A stretch of 64,000 bases of DNA. Origin: Roseobacter sp. SK209-2-6 (lineage in GTDB: Bacteria > Pseudomonadota > Alphaproteobacteria > Rhodobacterales > Rhodobacteraceae). The translations under genes were made by a program, and so were the position numbers. Below are positions 45,541 to 55,606 of this stretch, one piece after another (position 1 is the first letter of the stretch; each line of letters starts with the position of its first letter). The notes beneath the pieces were generated by a model, which worked only from the letters and a program-made list of their open reading frames with translations, ran no database searches and was not told where the DNA came from. The stretch is taken from positions 310,001 to 374,000 of the forward strand of contig NZ_AAYC01000002.1 of assembly GCF_000169455.1 (NCBI RefSeq). Direction: 5' to 3'.

Positions 45541-48530
45541 GCCGGCACTCCTTCCTCAGTCATCCGTGCCCTGCCCCGTTGCATCATGGCAACAAGCGCC
45601 AGAAGCAGAAGTGCAGGAATAAAGATCAGCTCTTTTGGCAATTGGTCAGCCGGCGCCAGAATTTCAATGACTTCAACAGGTGCGTCACCATAGAAATCAA
45701 AGCTCTCCAGCTTCTTCTCAGCCGGGGTGCCAAACCCGGGAGCATCCAAAACCATACGGGTTTCTTCCGGCAACAGAACTAACCCCGTAGCTTCGGCTAT
45801 TGCCGCGCCGTCACCGCTTTCAGGGATGGTCACAACCAAGGTCGTTGAAACGATCTCTGAGGTGTCGAAATCCGGGCCTTGGATAGTCAGACGCAATTCC
45901 TGCCCAGCTTCAGCACTCTCCAGCGCCTGAACAAGCTCCAGCGGTGCAACTGCACTATGCGGAGGCATGATCCGGTTCATGAAGAAATCTGGACGGAACA
46001 GGGCAAAGGCTACAAAGATCAGGAGAAGGCTTTCATAGATCCGGCTGCGGGTCAGAAAATACCCCATGGTACCCGCAGTAAAGACGAGGATCGCAATCGT
46101 CGCTGAGATTGCAACAAGTATCCCCTGCGTCCAGGTCACATCTATCAACAAAAGATCAGTGTTGAAGATGAAGACAAACGGCAGGGCAACAGTGCGCAGG
46201 CTGTAAAAGAAGGCTACAAATCCTGTACGGATAGCATCCCCCCCAGAAACAGCAGCGGCCGCAAAGCTCGCCAGTCCAACGGGCGGCGTCACATCCGCCA
46301 TGATCCCAAAGTAGAAAACAAAGAGATGCACCGCGATCAGTGGAACAATCAATCCAGATTGCGCACCAAGCTCAACCACAACCCCCGCCATAAGCGAGCT
46401 GACAACAATGTAGTTTGCCGTGGTCGGCAGCCCCATGCCCAGCACCAGTGAGAGCAGGCCAACCATGATCAGCATTAAGATCAGATTGCCGCCAGAAAGA
46501 AACTCAACCAGATCTGCCATAACCTGGCCAACACCGGTAAGGGTAACTGTTCCAACGATGACACCCGCTGTGGCCGTAGCCAGCGCAATACCGATCATAT
46601 TGCGCGCGCCATCAATCAAGCCAGCCCAAAGATCCGCAACCCCATCAACAAAGTTTTGCCCCAAGTTGCTTTGACCTCGGAACAATGCCTTGAGCGGTTT
46701 CTGCGTTAGCAGGATGACGAACAGGAGCGCAGTTGCCCAGAATGCGGAGAGCCCAGGCGACTTTTGCTCGATCATCAAGAAGTAGACCAGCACGATGATT
46801 GGCAGCAGGTAATGCAAGCCAGCTTTATAGATCTTACCCACCTCTGGCAGTTCTACTTCTTTGGCATTTGGGTCATCGGGGATAAGGTCCTCAACCCCTG
46901 CAGCTAGCTTTAGCAAGGCTATGTAAGCAGCTACTACCATTAGGGAAAGCACCAAGCCAGACGCGTTTGGCATCAACGCGATGACCCATTTGACTGGATA
47001 TTGCACGCCATAACAGAGTGCTGCAAATCCAGCAAAGAACAGAGCCATTCCGCCAATTGTTCGCCCCATCGAAACGACGCGATTGCCCAGAGTTGGCATA
47101 TTCCGTTTCACTGCTTCCAGATGCACGATATAGACCAGTGCGATGTATGAAATGGCCGCAGGCAGGAAGGCATGTGTGATCACTTCGACATAAGAGATGC
47201 CGACGTATTCTACCATCAGGAAGGCTGCCGCACCCATGACCGGAGGCATGATCTGGCCGTTCACCGAAGAGGCAACCTCAACCGAGCCTGCCTGCTCTGA
47301 GGAGAAGCCAACCCGTTTCATCAGCGGAATGGTGAAGGTGCCTGTTGTGACCACATTGGCAATGGAGGAACCCGAGATCAGACCAGTGGCAGCAGAGCCA
47401 ACAACGGCAGCTTTCGCAGGCCCGCCTTTCAGGTGCCCTAGGGCACCAAAGGCCATTTTGATAAAGTAGTTCCCGGCCCCGGCTTTATCAAGAAGTGCTC
47501 CGAAGAGTACAAAAAGAAAGACAAATTTTGTCGAAACGCCCAGAGCGATACCAAAGACCCCCTCAGAGGTAATCCACATATGGCTCATGGCTTTTTTCAG
47601 GCTGGCACCCTTCCAGCGGATAACCTCTGGAACATATTCTGAGGAGCCAAAAAAGACATAAGCCAGAAAGATCGTAGCGATGATTGCCATTGCTGGGCCA
47701 AGCGCACGACGCGCAGCCTCGAACAGGATAAGAAGACCGGCCAGCGCGAAGAACTTATCGATATCATCCGCAAGCCCACCGCTGTCGACGATTTTCTGGT
47801 AGTTCAGGTAGCCGTAGATTGCCACATAGACACCAGCCGCCGCCAACACCCAATCTTGCAGGGGAATGAAATTGTCTTCGGGATCAGACCATTGACGCAG
47901 ATAGCTCAGCAGCATCAGTGCCGCGACTGCCAGGGCTGACAGAATACAGATCCACTGCAATGTGTCGCTCGACCCACCGGTCAGATATTGGCCCATCAAA
48001 GAGAACCCGCTGAAGGACAGTAGGGCAATCGCCAGGAACACGCCAATCGCGCTCGTCACCCGCTCCAAGGGGGAGGCATGTCCAGTGGCGTTCAGGAAAG
48101 TTGGGAGCACAAGCGCTAAGGCAATAATTGCCCCGGCAGAAATCGCCACGGTGAGAGAAATCCCAGGAACAAGTGCTATGAACACCGCCGTGGAAAATGC
48201 GCCAAGCGCGATTGAAGTTCCAAGGTGTCCAAGCGCAAAGGACACCAGGTTGCGGCTCTCACGTCCCATCGCTGGATAGGCCATAAAGCCCAGGCAAAGG
48301 GCAAAGGCGAGATGGATGAGACGAGAATTGTTGTTCACAGCGCCTGGCAGCAGGTAATTGGCCAGTGGTGAAGCAAGTACGACTTGGAAAACGGACCAGC
48401 TGACAGCGATGATAGCAAGGGAGAGCCCGACCGCCCCAATGGGGTTTCTCGCGCCTGCGTCAGAAGACGCGACCAGTTCTTGCAGTTCTTCTTCGCTTAG
48501 CGGTCGATTTCCTTGAGCATCAGATGTCAT
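45537..48530 (-). CDS. TRAP transporter fused 4TM/12TM permease (TAXI type)
   Basis: This 997-residue inner-membrane protein joins the small (DctQ-like) and large (DctM-like) TRAP permease subunits. It has about 20 hydrophobic segments, the large-subunit blocks GSAATGLISGSSIANVVTTG and GLPTTANYIVVSSL, and a C-terminal extension (about residues 850–997) like the DUF3394 domain. It works with the TAXI binding protein encoded upstream to import an unknown organic acid or similar solute using an ion gradient. ATG 48530 is preferred to the start ten codons upstream because GGGAG precedes it. Confidence 0.93.
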   Translation of the reverse strand: MTSDAQGNRPLSEEELQELVASSDAGARNPIGAVGLSLAIIAVSWSVFQVVLASPLANYLLPGAVNNNSRLIHLAFALCLGFMAYPAMGRESRNLVSFALGHLGTSIALGAFSTAVFIALVPGISLTVAISAGAIIALALVLPTFLNATGHASPLERVTSAIGVFLAIALLSFSGFSLMGQYLTGGSSDTLQWICILSALAVAALMLLSYLRQWSDPEDNFIPLQDWVLAAAGVYVAIYGYLNYQKIVDSGGLADDIDKFFALAGLLILFEAARRALGPAMAIIATIFLAYVFFGSSEYVPEVIRWKGASLKKAMSHMWITSEGVFGIALGVSTKFVFLFVLFGALLDKAGAGNYFIKMAFGALGHLKGGPAKAAVVGSAATGLISGSSIANVVTTGTFTIPLMKRVGFSSEQAGSVEVASSVNGQIMPPVMGAAAFLMVEYVGISYVEVITHAFLPAAISYIALVYIVHLEAVKRNMPTLGNRVVSMGRTIGGMALFFAGFAALCYGVQYPVKWVIALMPNASGLVLSLMVVAAYIALLKLAAGVEDLIPDDPNAKEVELPEVGKIYKAGLHYLLPIIVLVYFLMIEQKSPGLSAFWATALLFVILLTQKPLKALFRGQSNLGQNFVDGVADLWAGLIDGARNMIGIALATATAGVIVGTVTLTGVGQVMADLVEFLSGGNLILMLIMVGLLSLVLGMGLPTTANYIVVSSLMAGVVVELGAQSGLIVPLIAVHLFVFYFGIMADVTPPVGLASFAAAAVSGGDAIRTGFVAFFYSLRTVALPFVFIFNTDLLLIDVTWTQGILVAISATIAILVFTAGTMGYFLTRSRIYESLLLIFVAFALFRPDFFMNRIMPPHSAVAPLELVQALESAEAGQELRLTIQGPDFDTSEIVSTTLVVTIPESGDGAAIAEATGLVLLPEETRMVLDAPGFGTPAEKKLESFDFYGDAPVEVIEILAPADQLPKELIFIPALLLLALVAMMQRGRARMTEEGVPA

Positions 48531-48616
48531 GGATAATCTCCCAATCAGACCTGCAGCCAAGGGGCGCGGTCTGCGATGTTCTTTGGTCAGGCTCGGACGC
48601 CTAGACTGATACGGAA

Positions 48617-48639
48617 AGGGGCGCGAAAACCGCGCCCCT
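48617..48639 (-). terminator. Intercistronic hairpin between TAXI gene and TRAP permease
   Basis: Perfect AGGGGCGCG / CGCGCCCCT arms with a 5-base loop lie between the binding-protein stop and the permease start, without a clear T run. It probably stabilises the upstream mRNA or partly terminates it, giving more binding protein than permease. Confidence 0.6.
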
Positions 48640-48658
48640 CCCTATGTCGGCTGATCGC

Positions 48659-49624
48659 TTACTGGATCCAGCCTTTTTCACGGTAGTACTTGGCCGCGCC
48701 ATCATGCAGAGGAGCGGACAGACCATCGGCAATCATCTCTTCTGGCTTCAGATGCGCAAAGGCAGGGTGCAGTTTCTTGAAAGCATCAAAGTTCTCAAAC
48801 ACTGACTTCACAACTGCATAAACTGCATCCTCAGATACATCGGTCGAGGTCACAAACGTCGCGCCAACACCAAAGGTCTGGGTGTCGCCATCAGATCCGC
48901 GATACATGCCACCAGGAATGGTTGCAGTCCGATAGAAAGCGTTGTCCGCTACCAGTTTACTGACGGCATCGCCATCAACGGTCACCAGAACAGAGTCACA
49001 AGCGGTTGTTGCTTCCTGAATGGAACCGGATGGGTGGCCGACGGTGTAGATCATCGCATCGATCTGGTTGTCGCACAGCGCAGCGGACTGTTCAGCGGCT
49101 TTCAATTCTGTTGCCAGGGCGAAATCTTCCATGCCCCAGCCCTTGGCGCCCATCAGAACTTCCATAGTGCCGCGTTGACCGGACCCTGGATTGCCGATGT
49201 TAACACGCTTGCCCTTCAGGTCATCAAAGCTGGTGATGCCAGAGTCAGCCCGTGCAACAACAGTAAAGGGTTCAGGGTGTACCGAGAAAACAGCGCGCAG
49301 GCCTTCAAAAGCACCCTTTTCCTCGAATTTGGAGGAGCCATTGTAAGCATGGTGCTGCCAGTCCGACTGAGCTACGCCAAACTGAAGCTCACCTTCGCGA
49401 ATTGTGTTGATGTTGTAGACCGAACCACCTGTGGATTCGACGGCACATTTAAAGCCGTGCTCTTTGCGGGTCTTGTTAACCAGTCGACAGATCGCACCAC
49501 CTGTTGGGTAGTAAACGCCGGTGACGCCTCCGGTTCCGATCGTGATGTATTCCTGTGCTTGCACTGCAGGGGCAACAAAGGTTGCCGCAACCAATGCGCC
49601 AATAGCGAACTTGCTGTGTTTCAT
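48659..49624 (-). CDS. TAXI-family TRAP solute-binding protein
   Basis: This periplasmic receptor of 321 residues has a cleavable signal peptide (MKHSKFAIGALVAATFVAPAVQAQ) and the TAXI blocks ITIGTGGVTGVYYPTGGAIC, GVAQSDWQHHAYNG and GKRVNIGNPGSGQRGTMEVL. The ATG at 49624 has GGGAG nine bases upstream and gives the proper signal peptide; the ORF's earlier start does not. It is first in the TAXI–permease–usp operon. The ligand is not predictable from sequence. Confidence 0.94.
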   Translation of the reverse strand: MKHSKFAIGALVAATFVAPAVQAQEYITIGTGGVTGVYYPTGGAICRLVNKTRKEHGFKCAVESTGGSVYNINTIREGELQFGVAQSDWQHHAYNGSSKFEEKGAFEGLRAVFSVHPEPFTVVARADSGITSFDDLKGKRVNIGNPGSGQRGTMEVLMGAKGWGMEDFALATELKAAEQSAALCDNQIDAMIYTVGHPSGSIQEATTACDSVLVTVDGDAVSKLVADNAFYRTATIPGGMYRGSDGDTQTFGVGATFVTSTDVSEDAVYAVVKSVFENFDAFKKLHPAFAHLKPEEMIADGLSAPLHDGAAKYYREKGWIQ

Positions 49625-50109
49625 TGTGATTTTCTCCCACGATTTATCATTCATGAAGCAGCGATGCCCGTACGTTGAGGCAATGCTGTAGTAACAATCC
49701 CGTACCGATTCAGTGCGCTAAGCGCGTTGAAACGAAACAGAAGAAGGCTGATCGCGCGATACTGACTAGGCGCTTGCCAAGGCCAACTGTCAACCGCATC
49801 AGATAAACCAAATCCATCTTTGACGCCCACTTCATCGCTACTGAGGCTTAATGTCAAAAATTCCCCGGCCTCCCGCTCCTTGAGATTCGCCACACTGTGT
49901 CAGAATGTCGCACACATTCGCAAGGGTGATCTTTTGGAAGCCTTTCCCCTACCCGGCACGAAATAGTTACGACAACGTAAAATTTCGAAATCGGAGTGAG
50001 TACTAAAAGAAAAAACGGGACTCGAATCTCTGCCTAAAGTAGAAGTGTTTGAATTCAGTTACACCATAGAGATCAGGTAAAGCCTGACGTTTTCCGGGAG
50101 GACGGGGCA
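49625..50109. other. Intergenic region upstream of the TAXI operon
   Basis: About 485 bases. A GTG-initiated frame (49651–49893, minus) exists but has unbiased codon use and poor support. I see no repeat or operator with confidence. Confidence 0.5.
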
Positions 50110-50337
50110 ATGATCCTGTTAAGTAAGCTGGTAGAGGAAAACCCCTCTATCGACAATTTCTGGTCTCTAGAGAGATGCGTTTCAGCCACCGCGCGACAGT
50201 TTTCTGAGACGGAGGACGTCGGCATAAAATTTGACATCGAACCAGAATACCGCTCCACCCCAAGAAGATGGCAAATGATCCTTGTAGCGGCCTATGAACG
50301 CGGACTGCGCGCTAGGCAAAGCAGTCACAGCTTCTAA
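50110..50337 (+). CDS. Possible small protein, unassigned
   Basis: This 75-residue acidic frame starts with ATG preceded by GGGAGGACGGGGCA, a strong ribosome-binding site. It has no membrane segment. It lies alone in a 1.5 kb region without other credible genes. The composition (EDVGIKFDIEPEYRSTPRRWQM) looks protein-like, but I recognise no family. Confidence 0.45.
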   Translation: MILLSKLVEENPSIDNFWSLERCVSATARQFSETEDVGIKFDIEPEYRSTPRRWQMILVAAYERGLRARQSSHSF

Positions 50338-51038
50338 GCTCTCACATTCGGACTGCTCACCCGAATTAGGTAAGGCCGTTTCTAAATCGCTACACAGATC
50401 TCTTTGCAGATTTCCCCCCATGAAACCAAATCCCCCCAGAAGAACCATACATTTTTGAAAAACGTAGAGGTTTTTGGGAAAATTTCCCCAGACAAGGCAG
50501 AAAAACGGTTTAACAGAACGAAAGCTTCTAAAGGCTGCAAAAGTGCAATAGCTGTCAGATTTTGAACTCAAACGCTTTGCATTCGAAGTCGGCCAATCTA
50601 CGCAAAATGAATTTGCAAATCCGCAAGCCACCTCCAAAATCACTCAATCGATCTCAAATCGCTTTGCAAGCTACCCCCCGCGGCCCCAAATGTGACTTCA
50701 GAAAACAGATCAATTCAAAGTGCAAAATGAAGGGCCAATGGGTGGTCACCTTATTGCGTCGCTTCACCTACAGCTCTCTTGTCTTTAACTACCCTAGGTC
50801 GCCCAAGCGATACACCCGAAAGCACACATGCGAACATGCGGGCAGATGTCAATTAATTCAATTAGTTACTTAACGCACCCACCCTCACCGCAGGACTAGA
50901 ACACAGCTCTACAGTTAAATATTTTGGATCCAATCCCTCCCGTATTGAAGCCAAATTCAACAATTAGAGCTTTGCGAAAATCCACGCGCAAACTCAAACT
51001 GCAAAAACACATGACAAAAATGCAAAAATGCAAGATGC
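50338..51038. other. AT-rich gene-poor region with repeated TGCAAA words
   Basis: About 700 bases with no credible ORF and poly-C and poly-A patches. TTTGCA/TGCAAA words recur: TTTGCA at 50403 and 50576, the palindrome ATTTGCAAAT at 50611–50620, TTTGCAAG at 50663, and further TGCAAAA copies at about 50536, 50721 and 51000–51030. This may be a regulatory or small-RNA region, or decaying DNA. Confidence 0.4.
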
Positions 51039-51072
51039 GCCAAGCAAAGCACCGCTAGACGCTTTGCTTGGC
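51039..51072 (-). terminator. Strong inverted repeat downstream of gcdH
   Basis: A perfect 12-base inverted repeat (GCCAAGCAAAGC / GCTTTGCTTGGC) with a 10-base loop lies 35 bases past the gcdH stop. The T run is weak, so it may act as a terminator or as a 3'-end stabiliser. Confidence 0.6.
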
Positions 51073-51106
51073 CCTTGAAGAGAGAAACCTAGTTCAGGTC
51101 AGGACT

Positions 51107-52327
51107 TTAGAAAAAGGCCTGCAGGCCGGTCTGCGCACGCCCTAGGATCAAGGCATGCACGTCGTGGGTACCTTCATATGTGTTCACCGTCTCTAGGTTG
51201 ACCATATGACGAATGACGTTGAACTCCAGGCTGATCCCATTCCCACCGTGCATATCCCGCGCATTGCGTGCGATTTCCAGCGCTTTGCCACAGTTATTCC
51301 GCTTCACAATCGAAATCATTTCCGGCGCGGCATTGGCTTCGTCCATCAGGCGGCCAACGCGCAAGGAGGCCTGCAGACCCAGTGTAATCTCGGTTTGCAT
51401 ATTTGCGAGTTTGAGCTGGAACAGCTGGGTGTTGGCGAGCGGGCGGCCAAACTGCTGGCGATCTAGCCCATACTGGCGCGCAGAATGCCAGCACGCCTCA
51501 GCAGCACCCATTGCACCCCAGCTAATCCCGTAGCGCGCGCGATTCAGACAGCCAAAGGGCCCCTTAAGACCCTGAACATGTGGCAGCAGAGCGTCCTCTC
51601 CAACCTCCACGCCATCCATAACAATCTCACCGGTGATCGATGCACGCAATGACGCCTTGTTTTTGATCTTTGGTGCAGACAGACCCTGCATCCCCTTTTC
51701 CAAAACAAAGCCGCGAATTTTGCCGCCATGTTCGTCCGATTTGGCCCAAACAACAAAGACATCCGCGATGGGCGCATTAGAAATCCACATTTTGGAGCCG
51801 GTCAGCTTATAGCCATTGGCGGTTTTCTCGGCGCGTGTCTTCATGCTGGCCGGATCAGATCCCGCATCAGGCTCTGTCAGGCCAAAACAACCGATCCACT
51901 CGCCAGACGCGAGTTTTGGCAGATACTTCTGACGCTGCTCTTCGCTGCCATAGGCATAGATCGGATACATGACCAACGAGCTCTGTACAGACATCATAGA
52001 GCGGTAGCCACTGTCCACACGCTCAACTTCGCGTGCCACCAGACCATAGGAAACATAGCCGCCGCCCAATCCGCCATATTCTTCCGGAATGGTGGTGCCC
52101 AGCAGGCCCATCTCACCCATCTCACGGAAGATCGCGGGGTCGGTTTCCTCATTCTCGTAGGCTTCGGTGACGCGTGGCTGTAGCTTTTCCTGCGCATAGG
52201 CACGTGCCGAAGCGGAGATCATACGCTCATCTTCAGTCAGCTGATCTTCCAGTCGCAGAGGATCTTCCCAGTTAAATCGACCCAGGTTAGGTGCATCTTT
52301 GGCGCGCAGTTTAGGTTTTTCGGTCAT
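51107..52327 (-). CDS. gcdH: Glutaryl-CoA dehydrogenase
   Basis: This FAD enzyme oxidises and decarboxylates glutaryl-CoA to crotonyl-CoA in lysine/tryptophan-type degradation. The 406-residue protein fits GcdH in detail: [17 protein letters not shown]-like N-terminus, [40 protein letters not shown], catalytic glutamate in [19 protein letters not shown]. Arginine in the substrate pocket region ([13 protein letters not shown]) is as expected for glutaryl rather than fatty acyl-CoA. ATG 52327 has GGAAGG upstream. It is divergent from a LysR gene, as with the gcdH regulator of other proteobacteria. Confidence 0.93.
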   Translation of the reverse strand: MTEKPKLRAKDAPNLGRFNWEDPLRLEDQLTEDERMISASARAYAQEKLQPRVTEAYENEETDPAIFREMGEMGLLGTTIPEEYGGLGGGYVSYGLVAREVERVDSGYRSMMSVQSSLVMYPIYAYGSEEQRQKYLPKLASGEWIGCFGLTEPDAGSDPASMKTRAEKTANGYKLTGSKMWISNAPIADVFVVWAKSDEHGGKIRGFVLEKGMQGLSAPKIKNKASLRASITGEIVMDGVEVGEDALLPHVQGLKGPFGCLNRARYGISWGAMGAAEACWHSARQYGLDRQQFGRPLANTQLFQLKLANMQTEITLGLQASLRVGRLMDEANAAPEMISIVKRNNCGKALEIARNARDMHGGNGISLEFNVIRHMVNLETVNTYEGTHDVHALILGRAQTGLQAFF

Positions 52328-52431
52328 AGCAAGGCCTTCCGATCGCAATTAAAAAGTTAAACGAACATTACGACTGCCCTTGGGAAAAAAACAGCGAGAC
52401 TTTGGAAAGAAAACATGAGATTTTGTAATAC

Positions 52432-53346
52432 ATGAGTATTCCACGACGCTTTCTCCCCTCCATCTCCTCCCTCCGCTCCCTGGAAGCATTGGATCGCCTA
52501 GGGTCCGCTTCTGCAGCAGCAGAAGAACTCAGCCTTACCCAGGGTGCAGTTAGTCGACAGCTTAAGACTTTAGAAGCACAGATAGGATTGCAACTCATTG
52601 AAAGAAAACAAAAGAAATTGAGCCTATCCGAGGAGGCGAAAATCTACGCTGAAGAAATCCGTCAAGCTTTGGAGCAAATTGCGCAGGCCACCCTACGCCT
52701 CCAATCGGCTCCCTTGGCGGGAACATTAAATCTGGCGATACTCCCGGCTTTTGGGATGCGTTGGCTCATGCCACGTTTACCGCAGTTCTCCCGTCTTCAT
52801 CCAGACATCACAATTAACATGTCAACACGCCTGAACCAGTTCAACTTCTCCACAGAGGCATTTGATGCTGCTATACATTTTGGAAAATCAGATTGGCCTG
52901 GAACAGAGTCTCTATTGCTTAAGAGCGAGCATCTTATCCCCGTTTGCGCACCCCAGCTTGCCCCGGAGAAGACAGAGTTTACCACCCGGGAAATACTTCA
53001 GCTCCCGCTATTACATATTCAAACCCGACCCAACGCCTGGCGTGATTGGGTTCAGGCACAGGGTAAGACGGAAGAAATAGAGAATTTCGGAGGCACGACC
53101 TATGATCAGTTTGCAACCATCACTCAAGCGGCTTTGCATGGTTTGGGCGTAGCTCTGCTCCCGGACTATCTGGCGGAACAAGACCTTGCGACTGGGCGAC
53201 TAAAAGCTTTGTGGCCCAATGCTACTGAGACCAAAGGCGCCTATTACCTCGTTTGGCCCAAAAGCAAATCCCGTTCACCTGCGCTAAAGACTTTCCGCTC
53301 CTGGCTTGCGGAGCAGGCGCAGCCGGAAGACCCGCTACCCCGCTAA
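52432..53346 (+). CDS. LysR-family regulator divergent from gcdH (GcdR-like)
   Basis: This 304-residue LysR protein has an N-terminal winged HTH (SLRSLEALDRLGSASAAAEELSL, recognition helix TQGAVSRQLKTLE) and a periplasmic-binding-like effector domain of the GcvA subgroup (PRLPQFSRLHPDI, DAAIHFGKSDWPG). The 104-base divergent spacing with gcdH and the usual logic of LysR pairs suggest it activates gcdH in response to a glutarate-pathway metabolite. The ligand is inferred from context only. Confidence 0.9.
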   Translation: MSIPRRFLPSISSLRSLEALDRLGSASAAAEELSLTQGAVSRQLKTLEAQIGLQLIERKQKKLSLSEEAKIYAEEIRQALEQIAQATLRLQSAPLAGTLNLAILPAFGMRWLMPRLPQFSRLHPDITINMSTRLNQFNFSTEAFDAAIHFGKSDWPGTESLLLKSEHLIPVCAPQLAPEKTEFTTREILQLPLLHIQTRPNAWRDWVQAQGKTEEIENFGGTTYDQFATITQAALHGLGVALLPDYLAEQDLATGRLKALWPNATETKGAYYLVWPKSKSRSPALKTFRSWLAEQAQPEDPLPR

Positions 53347-53373
53347 CCTAACCTGTGGATCAGTTAGTAGGAT

Positions 53374-54063
53374 TTATCCCAGAGCATACCCCGCGCCGCG
53401 CACCGTGCGCACCGGGTCATCACCACCAAATTGTGTCAGCGCCTTGCGCAGGCGGCCGATATGGACGTCCACAGTCCGGGTATCAACATAGATGTCGCGC
53501 CCCCAAACCCGATCCAGAAGCTGCTCGCGGCTCCAGACACGTCCCGGTTTTTCCATAAATGTTGAGAGCAGGCGAAACTCCGTTGGCCCCAGTTTCAACA
53601 TCTGGTCTGATCGACTGACGCGATGAGTTTCTGCATCTAGCACAATGTCACCGTATTCCAGACGCAGCCCCACCGCAGAGGGCCGTGAGCGCCGCAATTG
53701 GGTTCTAACCCGCGCCACAAGCTCGATTACTGAATAGGGCTTCACCACATAGTCATCAGCACCCGTCTCCAACCCTCGCACCTTATCCACTTCTTCGGAC
53801 CGTGCAGAGAGCATAATGATTGGTATACTTCGCGTCTCTGTTCTGGATTTCAGGCGGCGGCAGACTTCGATACCGCTGAGATTGGGCATCATCCAATCCA
53901 AAACAATGACATCCGGCATCTGCTCATCAACGACCAACAACCCTTCTTCGCCGTTTTCCGCTTTGAGCACCCGAAAACCATCCGCTTCCAGATTATAGGC
54001 GAGGACCTCTCTCTGCGCGAGTTCATCCTCGACGATCAGAACAGTGGGCTGATCGGTAGACAT
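53374..54063 (-). CDS. phoB: Phosphate regulon response regulator PhoB
   Basis: This OmpR-class regulator of 229 residues has a receiver domain with acidic pocket (VEDE) and phospho-acceptor Asp in IVLDWMMPN, the switch KPYS, and a C-terminal winged helix with LGPTEFRLLSTFMEKPGRVW and TVDVHIGRLRKAL. It binds PHO boxes such as that before pstS. It is last in the pst operon, three bases after phoU. Confidence 0.96.
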   Translation of the reverse strand: MSTDQPTVLIVEDELAQREVLAYNLEADGFRVLKAENGEEGLLVVDEQMPDVIVLDWMMPNLSGIEVCRRLKSRTETRSIPIIMLSARSEEVDKVRGLETGADDYVVKPYSVIELVARVRTQLRRSRPSAVGLRLEYGDIVLDAETHRVSRSDQMLKLGPTEFRLLSTFMEKPGRVWSREQLLDRVWGRDIYVDTRTVDVHIGRLRKALTQFGGDDPVRTVRGAGYALG

Positions 54064-54066
54064 CGC

Positions 54067-54777
54067 CTAGATCTCCTGCGCTTTCGTAGATGTGGTATCT
54101 GCTTTGGGTCTGTCCTCTTCCGGTCGCGCCCCCGTCACCAAATAGATCAGCTCTTCGGCGATGGATGTCACGTGGTCGCCCATACGTTCGATATTCTTTG
54201 CAATGAAGTGCAAATGCATACAGGAAGTAATGTTGCGCGGATCTTCCATCATATGGGTCAGGATTTCGCGGAACAGGGCGTTATACATCTGGTCAACTTC
54301 CGCATCCCGTTCGATCACATCCGCCGCCAGTTCCACGTCCCGCTGAATATAGGCGTCCAGGGCATCCTTGAGCATCAGCTCAACCTCGCGCGCCATCCGA
54401 CGCAAAGCGGCGGCGCTGACAGTAACATCCTGCCCCTGAACCAGAACCCCTGTGCGCTTGGCCATGTTCTTGGCGTAGTCACCGATACGCTCCAGATTGC
54501 CTGCTATCTTCATCACCGAGAGAACCAGACGCAGGTCAACCGCCTGAGGCGCGCGAATAGCGATAACCCGTGCCGCATCTTCATTGATCAGCTCTTCCAG
54601 CCCATCAATTGCAGCATCTTGCTTGCGAATTTTAAGGGCCAGTTCCTCATCCCGAGAGATTAGAGCCTGAGCGGCGCCGGTGATCGCAGCCTCAACCAAT
54701 CCGCCCATTTTCATGATCTGCGCCTGTATGGCTTCCAGATCCCGGTCAAAGGCTGATGCGATATGTTGTTCTACCAT
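54067..54777 (-). CDS. phoU: Phosphate signalling protein PhoU
   Basis: This cytoplasmic protein of 236 residues consists of two three-helix PhoU domains. Typical blocks are FDRDLEAIQAQIMKMGGLVE, ERIGDYAKNMAKR and ERMGDHVTSIAEELIYLVTG, whose E/D-rich motifs bind metal. It links PstB to PhoR and keeps the regulon off when phosphate is plentiful. It lies 18 bases after pstB. The acidic/Thr C-terminal tail is longer than in E. coli. Confidence 0.96.
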   Translation of the reverse strand: MVEQHIASAFDRDLEAIQAQIMKMGGLVEAAITGAAQALISRDEELALKIRKQDAAIDGLEELINEDAARVIAIRAPQAVDLRLVLSVMKIAGNLERIGDYAKNMAKRTGVLVQGQDVTVSAAALRRMAREVELMLKDALDAYIQRDVELAADVIERDAEVDQMYNALFREILTHMMEDPRNITSCMHLHFIAKNIERMGDHVTSIAEELIYLVTGARPEEDRPKADTTSTKAQEI

Positions 54778-54795
54778 TGTTTTTCCTCCGCCGGA

Positions 54796-55593
54796 TCAGC
54801 CGATACGGCCTGTGATATAGCTTTCAGTGCGCGGGTCCTGCGGATTGGTAAAGATCTGCCCCGTAGCTTCGTATTCCACCAGGTTCCCCAGGTGGAAAAA
54901 GGCCGTTTTCTGGCTGACACGGGCCGCCTGCTGCATGGAGTGGGTCACGATAACAACGGTGAAATTCCCCCGCAGTTCATCGATCAACTCCTCGACCTGT
55001 GCCGTCGCGATTGGGTCGAGCGCCGAACAGGGCTCATCCATCAAGAGAACCTCAGGTTCTGTTGCAATCGCGCGCGCAATGCAAAGACGCTGCTGTTGAC
55101 CACCGGAAAGACCAGTACCCGGTGCGTCCAGCCGATCTTTGACCTCCTCCCAGATCGCACCGCGACGCAGGGAGTTTTCGACGATCTCATCTAACTCAGC
55201 CTTATTGCGGGCCAGCCCATGAATGCGCGGACCATAAGCAACATTGTCATAAATGGACTTTGGAAACGGGTTGGGTTTTTGGAAAACCATACCAACCTTG
55301 GCCCGCAGCTGAACCGGATCCACGCGTCGATCATAGATGTCTTCCTCGTCCAGTAGGATCTCACCGGTCACACGACAGACATCAATGGTGTCATTCATCC
55401 GGTTGAGACAACGCAGAAATGTCGATTTCCCGCAGCCAGAAGGGCCAATGAAAGCTGTTACCGCATTGGCTTCGATCCCGACGCTCACATCTTTGATCGC
55501 ATGGGAGTCAGCATAGTGAACATTTACATTGTTCGCCGCGATTTTGACCGTTTTTGTGACCATGGTTTTATCCATCATATTCATCGTGTTCAT
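54796..55593 (-). CDS. pstB: Phosphate ABC transporter ATPase PstB
   Basis: The 265-residue ATPase of the PstSCAB importer has Walker [11 protein letters not shown]-loop [15 protein letters not shown], signature [15 protein letters not shown], Walker [13 protein letters not shown] and the Pst-specific end block [18 protein letters not shown]. The ATG at 55593 is chosen because the longer ORF would run back into pstA; this start lies 13 bases after the pstA stop. Confidence 0.96.
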   Translation of the reverse strand: MNTMNMMDKTMVTKTVKIAANNVNVHYADSHAIKDVSVGIEANAVTAFIGPSGCGKSTFLRCLNRMNDTIDVCRVTGEILLDEEDIYDRRVDPVQLRAKVGMVFQKPNPFPKSIYDNVAYGPRIHGLARNKAELDEIVENSLRRGAIWEEVKDRLDAPGTGLSGGQQQRLCIARAIATEPEVLLMDEPCSALDPIATAQVEELIDELRGNFTVVIVTHSMQQAARVSQKTAFFHLGNLVEYEATGQIFTNPQDPRTESYITGRIG

Positions 55594-55606
55594 GCCTTTC
55601 GAGCCC

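Noticed and set aside
49651-49893. 80-codon GTG frame just upstream of the TAXI gene
   Set aside because: Third codon positions show no bias and it lies where the TAXI leader is expected; no family recognised.
50182-50643. 153-codon minus-strand frame in the gene-poor region
   Set aside because: It overlaps the better supported small ORF at 50110 and low-complexity DNA; no RBS or motif.
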